From: Geminicoccaceae bacterium
GTDB taxonomy: Bacteria; Pseudomonadota; Alphaproteobacteria; Geminicoccales; Geminicoccaceae
NCBI GenBank assembly: GCA_025062095.1
Contig: JANXAZ010000006.1
Span: 1-52,916 of the forward strand
Direction: 5' to 3'
DNA: 52,916 nucleotides
In this document: positions 8,948 through 17,372 of the stretch, piece after piece
How positions within the stretch are numbered: the stretch's first letter is position 1
Layout: every line of letters begins with the position of its first letter
Notes under the pieces: generated by a model
Told to the model about the DNA's origin: nothing
Database searches by the model: none
Seen by the model: only the letters and a program-made list of their open reading frames with translations
Position numbers and translations under genes: made by a program

Positions 8948-9673
8948 GTGCTGATCCAGCATCACGAGCAGGTCGAGACGCGAGGTCTTCTCCTCGCCTT
9001 GCTGATCCTGGTCACGGTCTCGATCGGCGGCATCGTCCAGATCGCGCCGCTGTTCACGATCGAGAGCACGATCGAGCGGGTGCAGGGGGTGCGCCCCTAC
9101 AGCCCGCTCGAGCTGGCCGGCCGCAACATCTACATCCGTGAAGGCTGCTACGTCTGTCACAGCCAGATGATCCGGCCCTTCCGCGACGAGGTCGAACGCT
9201 ACGGGCACTACAGCTTAGCCGCCGAGAGCATGTACGATCACCCCTTCCAATGGGGGTCCAAGCGCACGGGGCCGGATCTCGCGCGCGTCGGCGGCAAGTA
9301 CTCCAACGAGTGGCACGTGGCACACATGGTCGATCCGCGCAGCGTCGTGCCGGAAAGCGTGATGCCGGGCTATCCGTTCTTGCTGCAGCGCGAGCTCCGC
9401 TTCGACGACGTCGCGGATCATCTCCGGGCGTTGCGTCTGGTCGGCGTGCCCTACACCGACGAGATGATCGAAAACGCCGCCGCCGATCTCGTCGCTCAAG
9501 CGGCACCCGAGGGCCACGAGGGCGTGCTCGCCCGTTACCCCAAGGCCGTGGTCGGGGATTTCGACGGACAACCCGACAAGCTCACGGAAATGGACGCGCT
9601 CATCGCCTACATGCAGATCCTCGGGCGCATGGTCGACTTCACGACCGTGCGCAAAGAGGATCTCCTCCAGTGA
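8948..9673 (+). CDS. ccoO: cytochrome-c oxidase, cbb3-type, subunit II (monohaem cytochrome c)
   Basis: 241 residues. An N-terminal anchor helix ([19 protein letters not shown]) is followed by a periplasmic monohaem c domain with the motif CYVCH near residue 66 and the downstream Met segment (SVMPGYPFL). CcoO passes electrons from CcoP to the CcoN active site. [23 protein letters not shown] and [39 protein letters not shown] are typical of the family. The GTG start at 8948 has GGAGG eight bases upstream (8935-8939). Downstream, ccoQ begins 10 bases after the stop. Confidence 0.96.
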   Translation: MLIQHHEQVETRGLLLALLILVTVSIGGIVQIAPLFTIESTIERVQGVRPYSPLELAGRNIYIREGCYVCHSQMIRPFRDEVERYGHYSLAAESMYDHPFQWGSKRTGPDLARVGGKYSNEWHVAHMVDPRSVVPESVMPGYPFLLQRELRFDDVADHLRALRLVGVPYTDEMIENAAADLVAQAAPEGHEGVLARYPKAVVGDFDGQPDKLTEMDALIAYMQILGRMVDFTTVRKEDLLQ

Positions 9674-9683
9674 GAGAGCCGCG

Positions 9684-9845
9684 GTGAGCACTCTTTTCCA
9701 AGTCCTGCATCAGTTCTGGATCGTCTGGCTCGTGGCGCTGTTCGTCGCCATCGTCGCTTGGACCTTCTGGCCGTCGCGCAAGCATCGCCTCGAGCGCCAC
9801 GCGCGGATCCCCTTCGAGGACGAGGATCGCCCCGATGCCCGCTAA
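9684..9845 (+). CDS. ccoQ: cbb3-type cytochrome oxidase subunit CcoQ/FixQ
   Basis: A 53-residue single-span membrane protein. The membrane helix is VLHQFWIVWLVALFVAIVAWTF, followed by the family-typical WPSRKH basic patch and a polar C-terminus (PFEDEDRPDAR). CcoQ is a small accessory subunit that stabilises the cbb3 complex. Starts at GTG 9684, ends TAA 9843-9845. Its last 11 bases overlap the start of ccoP, so the two are probably translationally coupled. Confidence 0.92.
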   Translation: MSTLFQVLHQFWIVWLVALFVAIVAWTFWPSRKHRLERHARIPFEDEDRPDAR

Positions 9846-10707
9846 GATCGAAAAAGACGAGCTCAGCGGTATGGAAACCACCGGTCACGAGTGGGACGGC
9901 ATCAAAGAGCTCAACACGCCGTTGCCCAAATGGTGGGTCTATCTCTTTTACGCCACCATTTTGTTTTCGATCGCCTGGTGGATTCTCTATCCCGCTTGGC
10001 CGAGCCTGACTGGCTACACCAAAGGGGTGTTGGGCTCGAACCAGCGCCTCGAGGTCGAGGAACGTCTCGCCGAAGGGCGCGCGCGCCAACAGAAGTGGCT
10101 CGAGCAGATCGCTGCCAAGAGCCCGGCCGAAATCCGTGCCGATCCCGAACTCCTGCGATTCGCCACGGTCGGGGGTCAGGCCGCCTTCGCCACGAACTGC
10201 GCTCCCTGCCACGCCGCGGGCGGCGCCGGTCAGGGTTTCTTCCCGGCCCTCGTGGACGACGAGTGGATCTGGGGCGGCACGCTCGAAGACATCGAGTATT
10301 CGATTCGTCACGGCATCCGGAACGTCGACGACCCGCAGGCGCGCGCATCCGTCATGCCCGCCTTCGGAGCGGACGGCATTCTCGACCGGGCGCAGATCCG
10401 CGACGTCACTCAATTCGTGCTCCAGTGGAGCGGACGCGCCACCGACCAGGCGGCGGTCGCACGCGGCGCGGCACTTTACGCCGAACACTGCGCGTCCTGC
10501 CACGGCGAGAACGGCGAAGGCATGACGGCGTTGGGCGCTCCGCGCCTGAGCGATGCGATCTGGCTCTACGGCGGCAAGGTCGAGCAGATCGAAGCCCAGA
10601 TCTGGCGCCCGCGGCACGGGGTCATGCCGCCCTGGCAGGGCCGCTTGAGCGACGAGACCATCAAGATGCTCACCGTCTACGTCCACGGGCTCGGGGGCGG
10701 CCAATAG
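9835..10707 (+). CDS. ccoP: cytochrome-c oxidase, cbb3-type, subunit III (dihaem cytochrome c)
   Basis: 290 residues. A cytoplasmic segment (TGHEWDGIKELNTPLPKWW), one membrane helix (WVYLFYATILFSIAWWILYPAWP) and two c-type haem domains with CAPCH and CASCH motifs. CcoP receives electrons from the bc1 complex or soluble cytochromes and hands them to CcoO. The conserved MPAFG and MPPWQGRL segments carry the axial Met ligands. This is the last gene of the operon; a hairpin terminator follows 25 bases after the stop. The maturation genes ccoGHIS that commonly follow are not in the window. Confidence 0.96.
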   Translation: MPAKIEKDELSGMETTGHEWDGIKELNTPLPKWWVYLFYATILFSIAWWILYPAWPSLTGYTKGVLGSNQRLEVEERLAEGRARQQKWLEQIAAKSPAEIRADPELLRFATVGGQAAFATNCAPCHAAGGAGQGFFPALVDDEWIWGGTLEDIEYSIRHGIRNVDDPQARASVMPAFGADGILDRAQIRDVTQFVLQWSGRATDQAAVARGAALYAEHCASCHGENGEGMTALGAPRLSDAIWLYGGKVEQIEAQIWRPRHGVMPPWQGRLSDETIKMLTVYVHGLGGGQ

Positions 10708-10732
10708 GTTCGCGCGATTCCTCCGCATCTCG

Positions 10733-10761
10733 GGGCGGGCCGCGGTCCGCCCTTTTCTTTT
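10733..10761 (+). terminator. rho-independent terminator after ccoP
   Basis: GGGCGG (10733-10738) pairs with CCGCCC (10747-10752) around an 8-base loop and is followed by TTTTCTTTT. It closes the ccoNOQP transcript. Confidence 0.75.
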
Positions 10762-10833
10762 CGCGTCTTCGGGATCACCGTTCCGTCGTCGCCCGGCGCG
10801 AAGAAGGATCCGGCGCAGCGTCGAAAGCCGGCC

Positions 10834-11799
10834 ATGCTCCCTCCCGTCGTGCACCACCCGCTCTACAGCGTCCCCCTGCCGGGGCCCCATCGCTTCCCCA
10901 TGGCCAAGTTCGCGGCGCTCGCGAGCGTGTTGCGGGCGCGCGGCCTTCTCGACGAGCACAATCTCTTCGTGCCGGAGCCGGCCGCGACCGATGTCCTCCT
11001 GCTCGGCCATTCCCCGAGCTGGGTGCGCGCGGTGCTCGAAGGCGGGGTCGATCGGATCGCCGAAAGGCGAGTCGGCTTGCCCGTGACCACGGCCGTCGCG
11101 CGCCGCGCCCGGGTTTCGGTGGGCGGTACCCTTCTGACCGGGCGGCTCGCCCTCGCCCACGGGCTCGCCTGCAACACCGCCGGTGGCAGCCACCACGCCT
11201 TTCGCGAGGGCGGCGCCGGGTTCTGCGTGTTCAACGACGTCGCCGTCGCGAGTCTCGCGCTTCTCGCCGAAGGGCACGTTCGCCGCGTTCTCGTCGTCGA
11301 CCTCGATGTCCACCAGGGCGACGGGACCGCGGCGATCTTGGCCGACGAACCTCGCGCGAGCACCTTTTCGATGCACTGTGCGTGCAACTACCCGGCGAAA
11401 AAACAGCAGAGCACGCTCGATGTCGCGCTCGATGCGGGGACCGAGGACCGCGCCTATCTCGAACTCCTCGAACGCCTTCTCCCCGAACTCCTCCGCCGCG
11501 TCCGGCCGGATCTCGTCTTCTACAACGCCGGGGTGGATCCGCATCGCGCCGATCGTCTGGGGCGCCTCGCCCTGAGCGATCGGGGCCTCGCCGAACGCGA
11601 TCGCTTCGTGCTCGAGACCTGTCTGGGGGCCGGTGTCCCGGTCGCGACGGTCCTCGGCGGCGGCTACGACCTCGACCTCTCCGCGCTCGCGCAGCGGCAC
11701 GCCATCCTCTTCGAGGTGGCGGCCGATCTCACGCGTCGGAAGCACGGCCGAAGATCTTGCCCGGATTCAGGATCCCGAGCGGGTCGAGAGCCTTTTTGA
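10834..11799 (+). CDS. histone deacetylase family protein (class IV-like)
   Basis: 321 residues of the arginase-deacetylase fold, a zinc-dependent amide hydrolase. Visible active-site parts: [10 protein letters not shown] (catalytic His pair near residue 123), [13 protein letters not shown] (zinc Asp and His), FYNAGVDPH (zinc Asp) and VLGGGYD (catalytic Tyr). The segment [19 protein letters not shown] resembles class IV (HDAC11-like) enzymes rather than acetoin-utilisation AcuC. Substrate unknown; could be acetyl-lysine or acetyl-polyamine. The last 71 bases, coding an atypical Arg-rich tail, overlap the end of the convergent FAD-linked oxidase gene. Confidence 0.87.
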   Translation: MLPPVVHHPLYSVPLPGPHRFPMAKFAALASVLRARGLLDEHNLFVPEPAATDVLLLGHSPSWVRAVLEGGVDRIAERRVGLPVTTAVARRARVSVGGTLLTGRLALAHGLACNTAGGSHHAFREGGAGFCVFNDVAVASLALLAEGHVRRVLVVDLDVHQGDGTAAILADEPRASTFSMHCACNYPAKKQQSTLDVALDAGTEDRAYLELLERLLPELLRRVRPDLVFYNAGVDPHRADRLGRLALSDRGLAERDRFVLETCLGAGVPVATVLGGGYDLDLSALAQRHAILFEVAADLTRRKHGRRSCPDSGSRAGREPF

Positions 11800-13138
11800 T
11801 CGCCAGCATGACCTCCACCGCGGTGCCGTGTTCCGCGGCCAGGCTCTCGATCTTGCCCATACCGATCCCGTGCTCGCCGGTGCAGGTCCCGCCCATCGCC
11901 AGGGCCCGTCGTACGAGACGTTCGTTCACGGCCTTCGCGCGGGCGATCTCGTCCGGATCGTCCGGATCGACGAGCAACACGAGGTGGAAGTTCCCGTCGC
12001 CCACGTGACCCACGATGGGTGCCGTCACGCGCGCTCGCGCGAGATCGCGGCGCGTCTCTTCGATGCAATCCGCGAGACGCGAGATCGGAACGCAGACATC
12101 GGTCGCCCAGCCCTTGGCACCCGGCCTGAGCGCGAGGGCCGCGTAATAGGCGTCGTGCCGCGCCTGCCAGAGCCGATTGCGTTCTTCGGGCCGGAGCGCC
12201 CAGCGGAAGGACGAGCCCCCCTGCTCGCGCGCGATCGCGCCGACCGCCTCGGCCTGCTCGGCCACGGCACGTTCGCTGCCGTGGAATTCGAGGAAGAGGG
12301 TGGGCGCGGGCGCGAACCCTTCGAGCTTCGAGAAGCGGATGCAGGCCTCCATCTGGACCTCGTCGAGAAGCTCGATGCGGGCGACGGGAACGGCCGCCTG
12401 GATGGTCTCGATCACGGTCCGGACCGCCGCTTCCACGCTCGGGAAGGTGCACACCGCCGCCGAGATCGCCTCGGGCAACGGATGGACGCGCAGGCGCAAC
12501 TCGGTGATCACCCCGAGGGTCCCTTCCGATCCCACGAACAGCCGCGTGAGGTCGTAGCCGGCCGCCGATTTCCGCGCCCGTCCGCCGGTGCGGATCACGC
12601 GACCGTCGGCCAACACCACCGTCAGGCCCAGGACCGCCTCCCGCATCGTGCCGTAGCGCACGGCGTTGGTGCCCGAGGCGCGGGTGGCCGCCATGCCTCC
12701 GAGCGTCGCATCGGCACCGGGGTCGATCGGGAAGAAGAGCCCGAGATCGCGCAGATGAGCGTTGAGTTGCTTGCGCGTGACGCCCGCCTCGACCAGCACG
12801 TCCTGATCTTCGGCATTGGTCTCGAGGATCCGGTTCATGCGCGAAAGATCGAGCGAAAGCCCGCCCAGAGGGGCGGCGACGTGCCCTTCGAGCGAGGTCC
12901 CGACACCGAAGGGAACGACCGGGAGCCGATGCGCGTGACAGATCTCGAGAGCGAGTGCGACTTCGGCGGTGTCCTCGACGAACAGGACGGCATCCGGAGG
13001 AAGACAGGGCCGGAAGGCCTCGCCGCGACCGTGCTGCTCGCGCACCGCGGGTGCCGTCGAGAGGCGCTCCCCGAACCGTCGGCGCAGGGCCTCGACGGCC
13101 CTCTGGACCCGCTCTCGGTCCTCGCGCGTTCGCTCCAT
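11729..13138 (-). CDS. FAD-linked D-lactate/glycolate dehydrogenase (GlcD-like)
   Basis: 469 residues of the VAO/PCMH flavoprotein family. The FAD-binding half shows [47 protein letters not shown] and [13 protein letters not shown]; the C-terminal half shows [10 protein letters not shown] and [13 protein letters not shown]. Such enzymes oxidise D-lactate or glycolate and reduce cytochrome c or quinone. Start by ATG at 13136-13138. No glcE/glcF iron-sulfur partner is adjacent, which favours a single-subunit cytochrome-linked D-lactate dehydrogenase (inference). Confidence 0.88.
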   Translation of the reverse strand: MERTREDRERVQRAVEALRRRFGERLSTAPAVREQHGRGEAFRPCLPPDAVLFVEDTAEVALALEICHAHRLPVVPFGVGTSLEGHVAAPLGGLSLDLSRMNRILETNAEDQDVLVEAGVTRKQLNAHLRDLGLFFPIDPGADATLGGMAATRASGTNAVRYGTMREAVLGLTVVLADGRVIRTGGRARKSAAGYDLTRLFVGSEGTLGVITELRLRVHPLPEAISAAVCTFPSVEAAVRTVIETIQAAVPVARIELLDEVQMEACIRFSKLEGFAPAPTLFLEFHGSERAVAEQAEAVGAIAREQGGSSFRWALRPEERNRLWQARHDAYYAALALRPGAKGWATDVCVPISRLADCIEETRRDLARARVTAPIVGHVGDGNFHLVLLVDPDDPDEIARAKAVNERLVRRALAMGGTCTGEHGIGMGKIESLAAEHGTAVEVMLAIKKALDPLGILNPGKIFGRASDA

Positions 13139-13260
13139 CCCCTCCTCCCGCTCGGTCCTCGGCCCGCGCGCCGTCCACGGGCCTGTTCACATATAAGGCT
13201 CGCTTGGCGGCCGCGACACGCGTCTCGAGGCGGGAGCCGCGGCCGGGTCGGATCCGGACT

Positions 13261-14085
13261 TCACGCTCGAACGAAGCTCTCGACGAGGCTGCCGACCAGG
13301 AGATACCAGCCATCGACGAGGACGAAGAAAATCAACTTGAAAGGCAAAGAGATCATCACCGGTGGCAACATCATCATCCCCATGGCCATCAAAAGACACG
13401 CGATCACCATATCGATGATCAGAAACGGAACGAACACGATGAACCCGATCTCGAACGCTCGACGGAGCTCGCTGATCATGAACGCCGGAACGAGCACGCG
13501 CCAAGGAAGGTCCTCCGCTTTTTCGGGTGGCTGCAGTCCGGCGATGTCGAGGAAAAGAGCCACGTCCTTCTCGCGCACCTGCCGGCGCATGAACTCGTGA
13601 AAAGGACGAGCCGCGCGCTCGAGTGCCACCTCCTCTTCGATCTCTTCCTCGATCAGAGGAGCGATCCCTTCCCGCCAGGCGGTCTCGAACGTCGGCATCA
13701 TGACGAACAGCGTGAGAAAAAGAGCCAGGCTCACGAGGACCGGGTTGGGGGGCGACTGCTGGAGTCCGATCGCCGTGCGCAACAAGGACAGCACGATCAC
13801 GATGCGCACGAAGGAGGTCACCATGACCAGGATCGAGGGCGCCAGGCTGAGCACCGTCACGAGGAGGACGAGCTTGATCACCTGGCCCGTGAAGGTCCCT
13901 CCTCCGCCGAGATCGAGGTGCAAAGACTGAGCGCAAGCCGGTTGGGCGCAGACGAGCGCGGCGAACGGCACGAGGCCGAGAAGCGAAAGCCGGATCCGCG
14001 ACGGCGACACCCTCGCTCGGCCGCCCCCGCCGGGCTCGATCGTTTCCCGCCTTTTTCGTCGCGGAAGCGCGCGCGGGGGGTTCAC
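13261..14085 (-). CDS. fliP: flagellar biosynthesis protein FliP
   Basis: Core membrane protein of the flagellar type III export gate. 274 residues with the family segments TVLSLAPSILVMVTSFVRIVIVLSLLR, QSPPNPVLVSLALFLTLFVM, RDVALFL-like KDVALFLDIA, LVPAFMISELRRAFEIGFIVFVPFLIID and MMMLPPVMISLPFKLIFFVLVDGW. The GTG at 14083-14085 overlaps the fliO stop (GTGA) and has GGGAG seven bases upstream, so I prefer it. It gives a basic 40-residue leader before the cleavable signal (LLGLVPFAALVCAQPACA); a second GTG just before SPSRIRLS would give a normal-length signal. Last gene of the mini-operon. Confidence 0.93.
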   Translation of the reverse strand: MNPPRALPRRKRRETIEPGGGGRARVSPSRIRLSLLGLVPFAALVCAQPACAQSLHLDLGGGGTFTGQVIKLVLLVTVLSLAPSILVMVTSFVRIVIVLSLLRTAIGLQQSPPNPVLVSLALFLTLFVMMPTFETAWREGIAPLIEEEIEEEVALERAARPFHEFMRRQVREKDVALFLDIAGLQPPEKAEDLPWRVLVPAFMISELRRAFEIGFIVFVPFLIIDMVIACLLMAMGMMMLPPVMISLPFKLIFFVLVDGWYLLVGSLVESFVRA

Positions 14086-14381
14086 GAGCCGGCTCCCGAG
14101 CGATCGCGCTGCCCGCGCCCGGCGATCCTCCGTTCGAGCACCCGTGCGCCATCGTTGCCCAACAGGAGGAGGTGCTCGACCCCGTCGCAGCGGACGAGGA
14201 CGAGCCTCGTCCGCGCGTCCAGCCATCGCGATTCCACGACGGCGAGGCGACCCGCCGAAGGTCCCGCGAAGCGCTCGTGCAAGCCCAGGCGGCGCGCGAT
14301 CCAGGCCAAGAAGAGAACGGCCCCCAGGACAGCGAGAAGAGCCCCCGCCGCGCGCAAAAGAACCATCACCTCCGACGGCAT
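14082..14381 (-). CDS. fliO: flagellar biosynthetic protein FliO
   Basis: 99 residues: one N-terminal membrane helix (VLLRAAGALLAVLGAVLFLAWIARRLGL) and a small cytoplasmic domain with the FliO-like pattern LAVVESRWLDARTRLVLVRCDGVEHLLLLG. FliO helps FliP oligomerise during assembly of the export gate. The ATG at 14379-14381 directly abuts the stop of the preceding coiled-coil gene (TGAATG) and GGAGG lies just before it. The stop overlaps fliP by four bases. Confidence 0.85.
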   Translation of the reverse strand: MPSEVMVLLRAAGALLAVLGAVLFLAWIARRLGLHERFAGPSAGRLAVVESRWLDARTRLVLVRCDGVEHLLLLGNDGARVLERRIAGRGQRDRSGAGS

Positions 14382-14705
14382 TCACCCGTCCTCCGTGGCG
14401 GTCGGCTTCGCGCTTCTCGTCGCTCCGTAACCGCGCCGCGCCCGGAGCACCCGATCGAGGGTCTCGAGTTCCGCGCGCAGCCGATCGCGGTCGGCCGCGA
14501 GGTCTTCGGCGAGCGCAGCGAGCTCTTCGACGAGCGCGAGACGGGTCTTGTCGTCCGTGCTCGACCGCTCTTCGAGCCGAGCACGGATCTCCGCGAGATC
14601 CGCGGCCAGTCCCTCGAGAGCGGCGGGATCCTCGGCGCGCAGGCGGGCTCGGAGCCGGGTCATCGTCTCCACGAGACCTCCCGGAGCGTCGGGAGCGCAT
14701 TTCAT
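14382..14705 (-). CDS. small coiled-coil protein in flagellar operon, unknown
   Basis: 107 residues, almost entirely charged helix with heptad-like Leu/Ala spacing (LRARLRAEDPAALEGLAADLAEIRARLEE and LAALAEDLAADRDRLRAELETLDRVLRARRGYG). No membrane segment or signal. Its position between the FlhB-like gene and fliO, overlapping the former by four bases (ATGA), suggests a flagellar export accessory or FliT/FlgN-type chaperone, but no family motif is recognised, so this is inference from location. Confidence 0.75.
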   Translation of the reverse strand: MKCAPDAPGGLVETMTRLRARLRAEDPAALEGLAADLAEIRARLEERSSTDDKTRLALVEELAALAEDLAADRDRLRAELETLDRVLRARRGYGATRSAKPTATEDG

Positions 14706-14992
14706 CGCGTCGGACCTTGCGCCCGTCGCGCGGCCAGCCGCGCATCGAGCCGATAGAGGTGAACGAGGATCTCGGCGACGGCGGCGAAGGCGGCGGTGGG
14801 AATCGGGGCGCCGGGCCGCAAGCGCTCCAAGAGCCGAACGAGTGCGGGATCCTCGCGGACCGGCACCCCGTGCGCCCGAGCCGCCGCGAGGATCCGTTCG
14901 GCGAGACCGCCCCGGCCCTTGGCGGTGATCCGAGGGACGCCGCCCTCTTCCGGGGTCCAACGCAGGGCCACCGCGATCTTTTCTCGCTCCAT
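14702..14992 (-). CDS. free-standing FlhB C-terminal domain protein (FhlX-like)
   Basis: 96 residues matching the cytoplasmic domain of the FlhB/YscU export switch: IAVALRW, VPRITAKGRGGLAERILAAARAHGVPVREDPALVRLL and AAVAEILVHLYRLD. Full FlhB is about 350 residues with four membrane helices; here only the part after the autocleavage site exists and the NPTH motif itself is missing. Such stand-alone proteins occur beside flagellar genes and can partly replace the cleaved FlhB fragment. Starts ATG 14990-14992, first gene of the mini-operon, divergent from the ThiF-like gene. Confidence 0.82.
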   Translation of the reverse strand: MEREKIAVALRWTPEEGGVPRITAKGRGGLAERILAAARAHGVPVREDPALVRLLERLRPGAPIPTAAFAAVAEILVHLYRLDARLAARRAQGPTR

Positions 14993-15073
14993 CGCGCCCC
15001 TCCGTCTTGCGCGCCGCGCACTTTAACGGACATTTGGTTAACGAAACCTCGACGATCGGGAGCCCGTGCCCTC

Positions 15074-15901
15074 GTGCGCGAACTGACCGAGGACGAGATC
15101 CGTCGCTACGCCCGGCACATCGTCCTGCCCGAGATCGGAGGCGTCGGGCAGAGCCGGCTGCTCGCGGCGCGCGTGCTCGTGATCGGAGCCGGCGGCTTGG
15201 GCTCGCCCCTTCTTCTCTACCTCGCCGCCGCCGGGATCGGCACGCTCGGGGTCGTGGATTTCGACCGCGTCGATCCTTCCAATCTCCAGCGCCAGATCCT
15301 GTTCGACGAGGCCGACGCCGGAACCTGCAAGGTCGTGGCGGCGGCGCGGCGGATCACCGCGCTCAATCCGGCGGTCCGCGTGATCGCGCTCGCCGTGCGG
15401 CTCGACCGCGCCAATGCGCGCACGCTCGTGGAGGGCTGGGATCTCGTAGCGGACGGTTGCGACGATCCTCTGACCCGTCGCATCGTGCACGACGCCTGCA
15501 TGGCCGCGGGCAAGCCGCTCGTTTCGGCGAGCGTGCAGGGAACGGACGGTCAGATCACCACCTACAAGGCCTTTCTCGGGCCGCCGCATCCTTGCATGCG
15601 CTGCGTTTTCCGCGAGGTCCCCGAACGCGGAGCGCTTCCGTCCTGTGCCCAAGCCGGGGTGCTCGGGCCCGCGGCGGGCGTGGTCGGATGCCTGCAGGCG
15701 GTGGAGGTGGTCAAAGAGCTCCTGGGAGATGCCGGCTCGTCCGCGAGCGGCACCCTCTTGCTCTACGATGCGATGATCCCTCGGCTCGAGCGCGTGCGCA
15801 TTCATCGGCGACCCGAATGCGCGGACGGCTGCGTCCACGGCGACGATCCGCCCGACGCGGGTCGCCGCCCGGCGCCCCCTTCGCCGGCGATACCGGAGTG
15901 A
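15074..15901 (+). CDS. ThiF/MoeB family adenylyltransferase (HesA/MoeB/ThiF)
   Basis: 275 residues of the E1-like family that adenylates the C-terminal Gly-Gly of ThiS or MoaD for sulfur transfer in thiamin or molybdopterin synthesis. N-terminal ELTEDEIRRYARHIVLPEIGGVGQ, the ATP loop VLVIGAGGLGSPLLLYLAAAG, DFDRVDPSNLQRQILF, VADGCDDPLTR, and a CMRCVF pair that, with a later CADGC, may bind zinc. There is no C-terminal rhodanese domain. Start GTG 15074 with GGGAG upstream. Alone on the strand, so ThiF versus MoeB cannot be decided; the cluster's molybdenum enzyme lies 32 kb away. Confidence 0.88.
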   Translation: MRELTEDEIRRYARHIVLPEIGGVGQSRLLAARVLVIGAGGLGSPLLLYLAAAGIGTLGVVDFDRVDPSNLQRQILFDEADAGTCKVVAAARRITALNPAVRVIALAVRLDRANARTLVEGWDLVADGCDDPLTRRIVHDACMAAGKPLVSASVQGTDGQITTYKAFLGPPHPCMRCVFREVPERGALPSCAQAGVLGPAAGVVGCLQAVEVVKELLGDAGSSASGTLLLYDAMIPRLERVRIHRRPECADGCVHGDDPPDAGRRPAPPSPAIPE

Positions 15902-16023
15902 TCGGGAAGTGGCCTTGGCGCGGTTCCCGGTTGCCGGCCGCGGGGCGCCTGCGCTAAGGAGCCGCCGCCCGGCGACGAGGCGGGAGCGCGAGATCTCCCG
16001 GCCGGCTCCCGGCAGGAGGTCGG

Positions 16024-16437
16024 ATGGCGGACATCCTTCCCGACGACTATCGTCCTTCCGAGGACGAGCCCTACATGAACCCGCGCCAGCTCGCCTACTT
16101 CAAGCGCAAGCTCTTGAAGTGGCGGGAAGAGATCCTTTCGGGCTCCGGCTCGACCCTGAAATATCTGCAGGAAGAAGAAGGACGCGTGCCCGATCAGACG
16201 GACTGGGCCTCCATCGAGATGCAGCGGGCCTTCGAGCTCCGGACCCGCGACCGTGAGCGCAAGCTCTTGGCCAAGATCGACGCCGCACTGAAGCGGATCG
16301 AGGAAGGCACGTACGGCTACTGCGAGGAGACCAACGAGCCCATCGGCATCAAGCGCCTGGAGGCCCGGCCCATCGCCACCTTGAGCATCGAGGCCCAGGA
16401 GCGCCACGAGCGGCGGGAGCGCATCTACCGCGAGTGA
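16024..16437 (+). CDS. dksA: RNA polymerase-binding transcription factor DksA
   Basis: 137 residues. DksA enters the RNA polymerase secondary channel and, with ppGpp, tunes rRNA and amino acid promoters. The coiled-coil with the tip D-x-x-D-x-A-like DQTDWAS and the C-terminal YGYCEETNEPIGIKRLEARP are clear. E. coli DksA holds zinc with four Cys; here only the first remains (GYCEETN) and the last pair reads LSIEAQ. A zinc-poor DksA is known in alphaproteobacteria and in Pseudomonas DksA2. GGAGG-like sequence (CAGGAGGTCGG) precedes the ATG at 16024. Single gene. Confidence 0.95.
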   Translation: MADILPDDYRPSEDEPYMNPRQLAYFKRKLLKWREEILSGSGSTLKYLQEEEGRVPDQTDWASIEMQRAFELRTRDRERKLLAKIDAALKRIEEGTYGYCEETNEPIGIKRLEARPIATLSIEAQERHERRERIYRE

Positions 16438-16473
16438 TCGCGACACCCGCGGGCGCCGCGGCGACGCCGGACC

Positions 16474-17031
16474 TCAAGGCTCGAGTTCGACGTCCCAGTA
16501 AAGATAGTCGCGCCAGCTCTCGTGCAAATAATTGGGCGGAAACAACCGCCCGTTGCGCTGCAACTGCGCCATCGTCGGCGCATAGGGCTTGGTCGCGGGA
16601 TACATCCCGCACTCTTCGGGGAGCCGATCTCCCTTGGTCAGATTGCACTGGGTACAGGCGGTGACGATGTTGAGCCAGTGGGTTCGCCCTCCGCGCGAGC
16701 GCGGCACGATGTGATCGAACGTGAGCTCGTGCGCCGGGAACTGAACGAGACAATATTGGCAGGTGAAGCGATCGCGCAAAAACACGTTGAACCGCGTGAA
16801 AGGCGGCTTGCGGTTCTGCGGCACGTATTGCTTGAGCGCGACCACCGAGGGCAGGCGGAACTCGCGGCGCGCGGATCGAATGGTGCGGTCGTAATGCGAG
16901 ACCACGTCGACCCGCCCGAGGAAGATCGCCTTGATCGTCTCCTGCCAACTCCAGACCGATAGCGGATAATAGGACAGCGGCTGGTAATCCGCGTTCAGAA
17001 CCAGGGCGGGAAAGCCGTTCAGCGGGAGCAT
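16474..17031 (-). CDS. HNH endonuclease
   Basis: 185 residues with an HNH nuclease fold: a CQYC pair near residue 91, LTFDHIVPRSRGG (the first catalytic His), HWLNIVTACTQCNLTKGDR (Asn and second CxxC). The N-terminal MLPLNGFPALVLNADYQPLSYYPLSVWSWQ, minus its first residues, is typical of a widespread chromosomal HNH family in alphaproteobacteria that is not obviously mobile. Cellular role unknown. Convergent with dksA, 36 bases apart. Confidence 0.9.
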   Translation of the reverse strand: MLPLNGFPALVLNADYQPLSYYPLSVWSWQETIKAIFLGRVDVVSHYDRTIRSARREFRLPSVVALKQYVPQNRKPPFTRFNVFLRDRFTCQYCLVQFPAHELTFDHIVPRSRGGRTHWLNIVTACTQCNLTKGDRLPEECGMYPATKPYAPTMAQLQRNGRLFPPNYLHESWRDYLYWDVELEP

Positions 17032-17372
17032 GCGCCGCTCCTCCGCTCCCCCGAGCGTGGAACCGTACGAATCCTCTTCCGACCCGCCGTGTCGGTTTCC
17101 GAAGCCATCCGCTCGAAAGGTCCGGCCTCCGCGGTGCGCCCATTTTGTAGCCTAGTTCCGCAACAATTGCGAGGCAACCGTCGCCCCGGCCGACGACCGG
17201 CAGGGGCGAGCCCGGCCGCGAGCGATCTCGAACTGTTCGAAACAAAAAGTGATTTCCGGCGCGCCCCCGACGGCCCGGCGCTCTTGGTGAACCGGTGCGC
17301 GCGCATTACAAGCCCTTCCGCGAGAACGAGGGCGAACGCCGACACAGCTCGGGGAAACCGCGAACCGCGCCC
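17032..17372. other. intergenic region upstream of ferric-iron permease gene
   Basis: Divergent promoter region between the HNH gene and the iron permease gene. It includes an AT-richer patch (CGAAACAAAAAGTGATTTCC near 17240) that could hold a promoter. No convincing gene or consensus operator was recognised; an in-frame extension of the permease back to 17295 is possible. Confidence 0.4.

Noticed and set aside
9607-11745. 712-residue minus-strand open frame
   Set aside because: Antisense to ccoO, ccoQ, ccoP and the deacetylase, all of which have diagnostic motifs.
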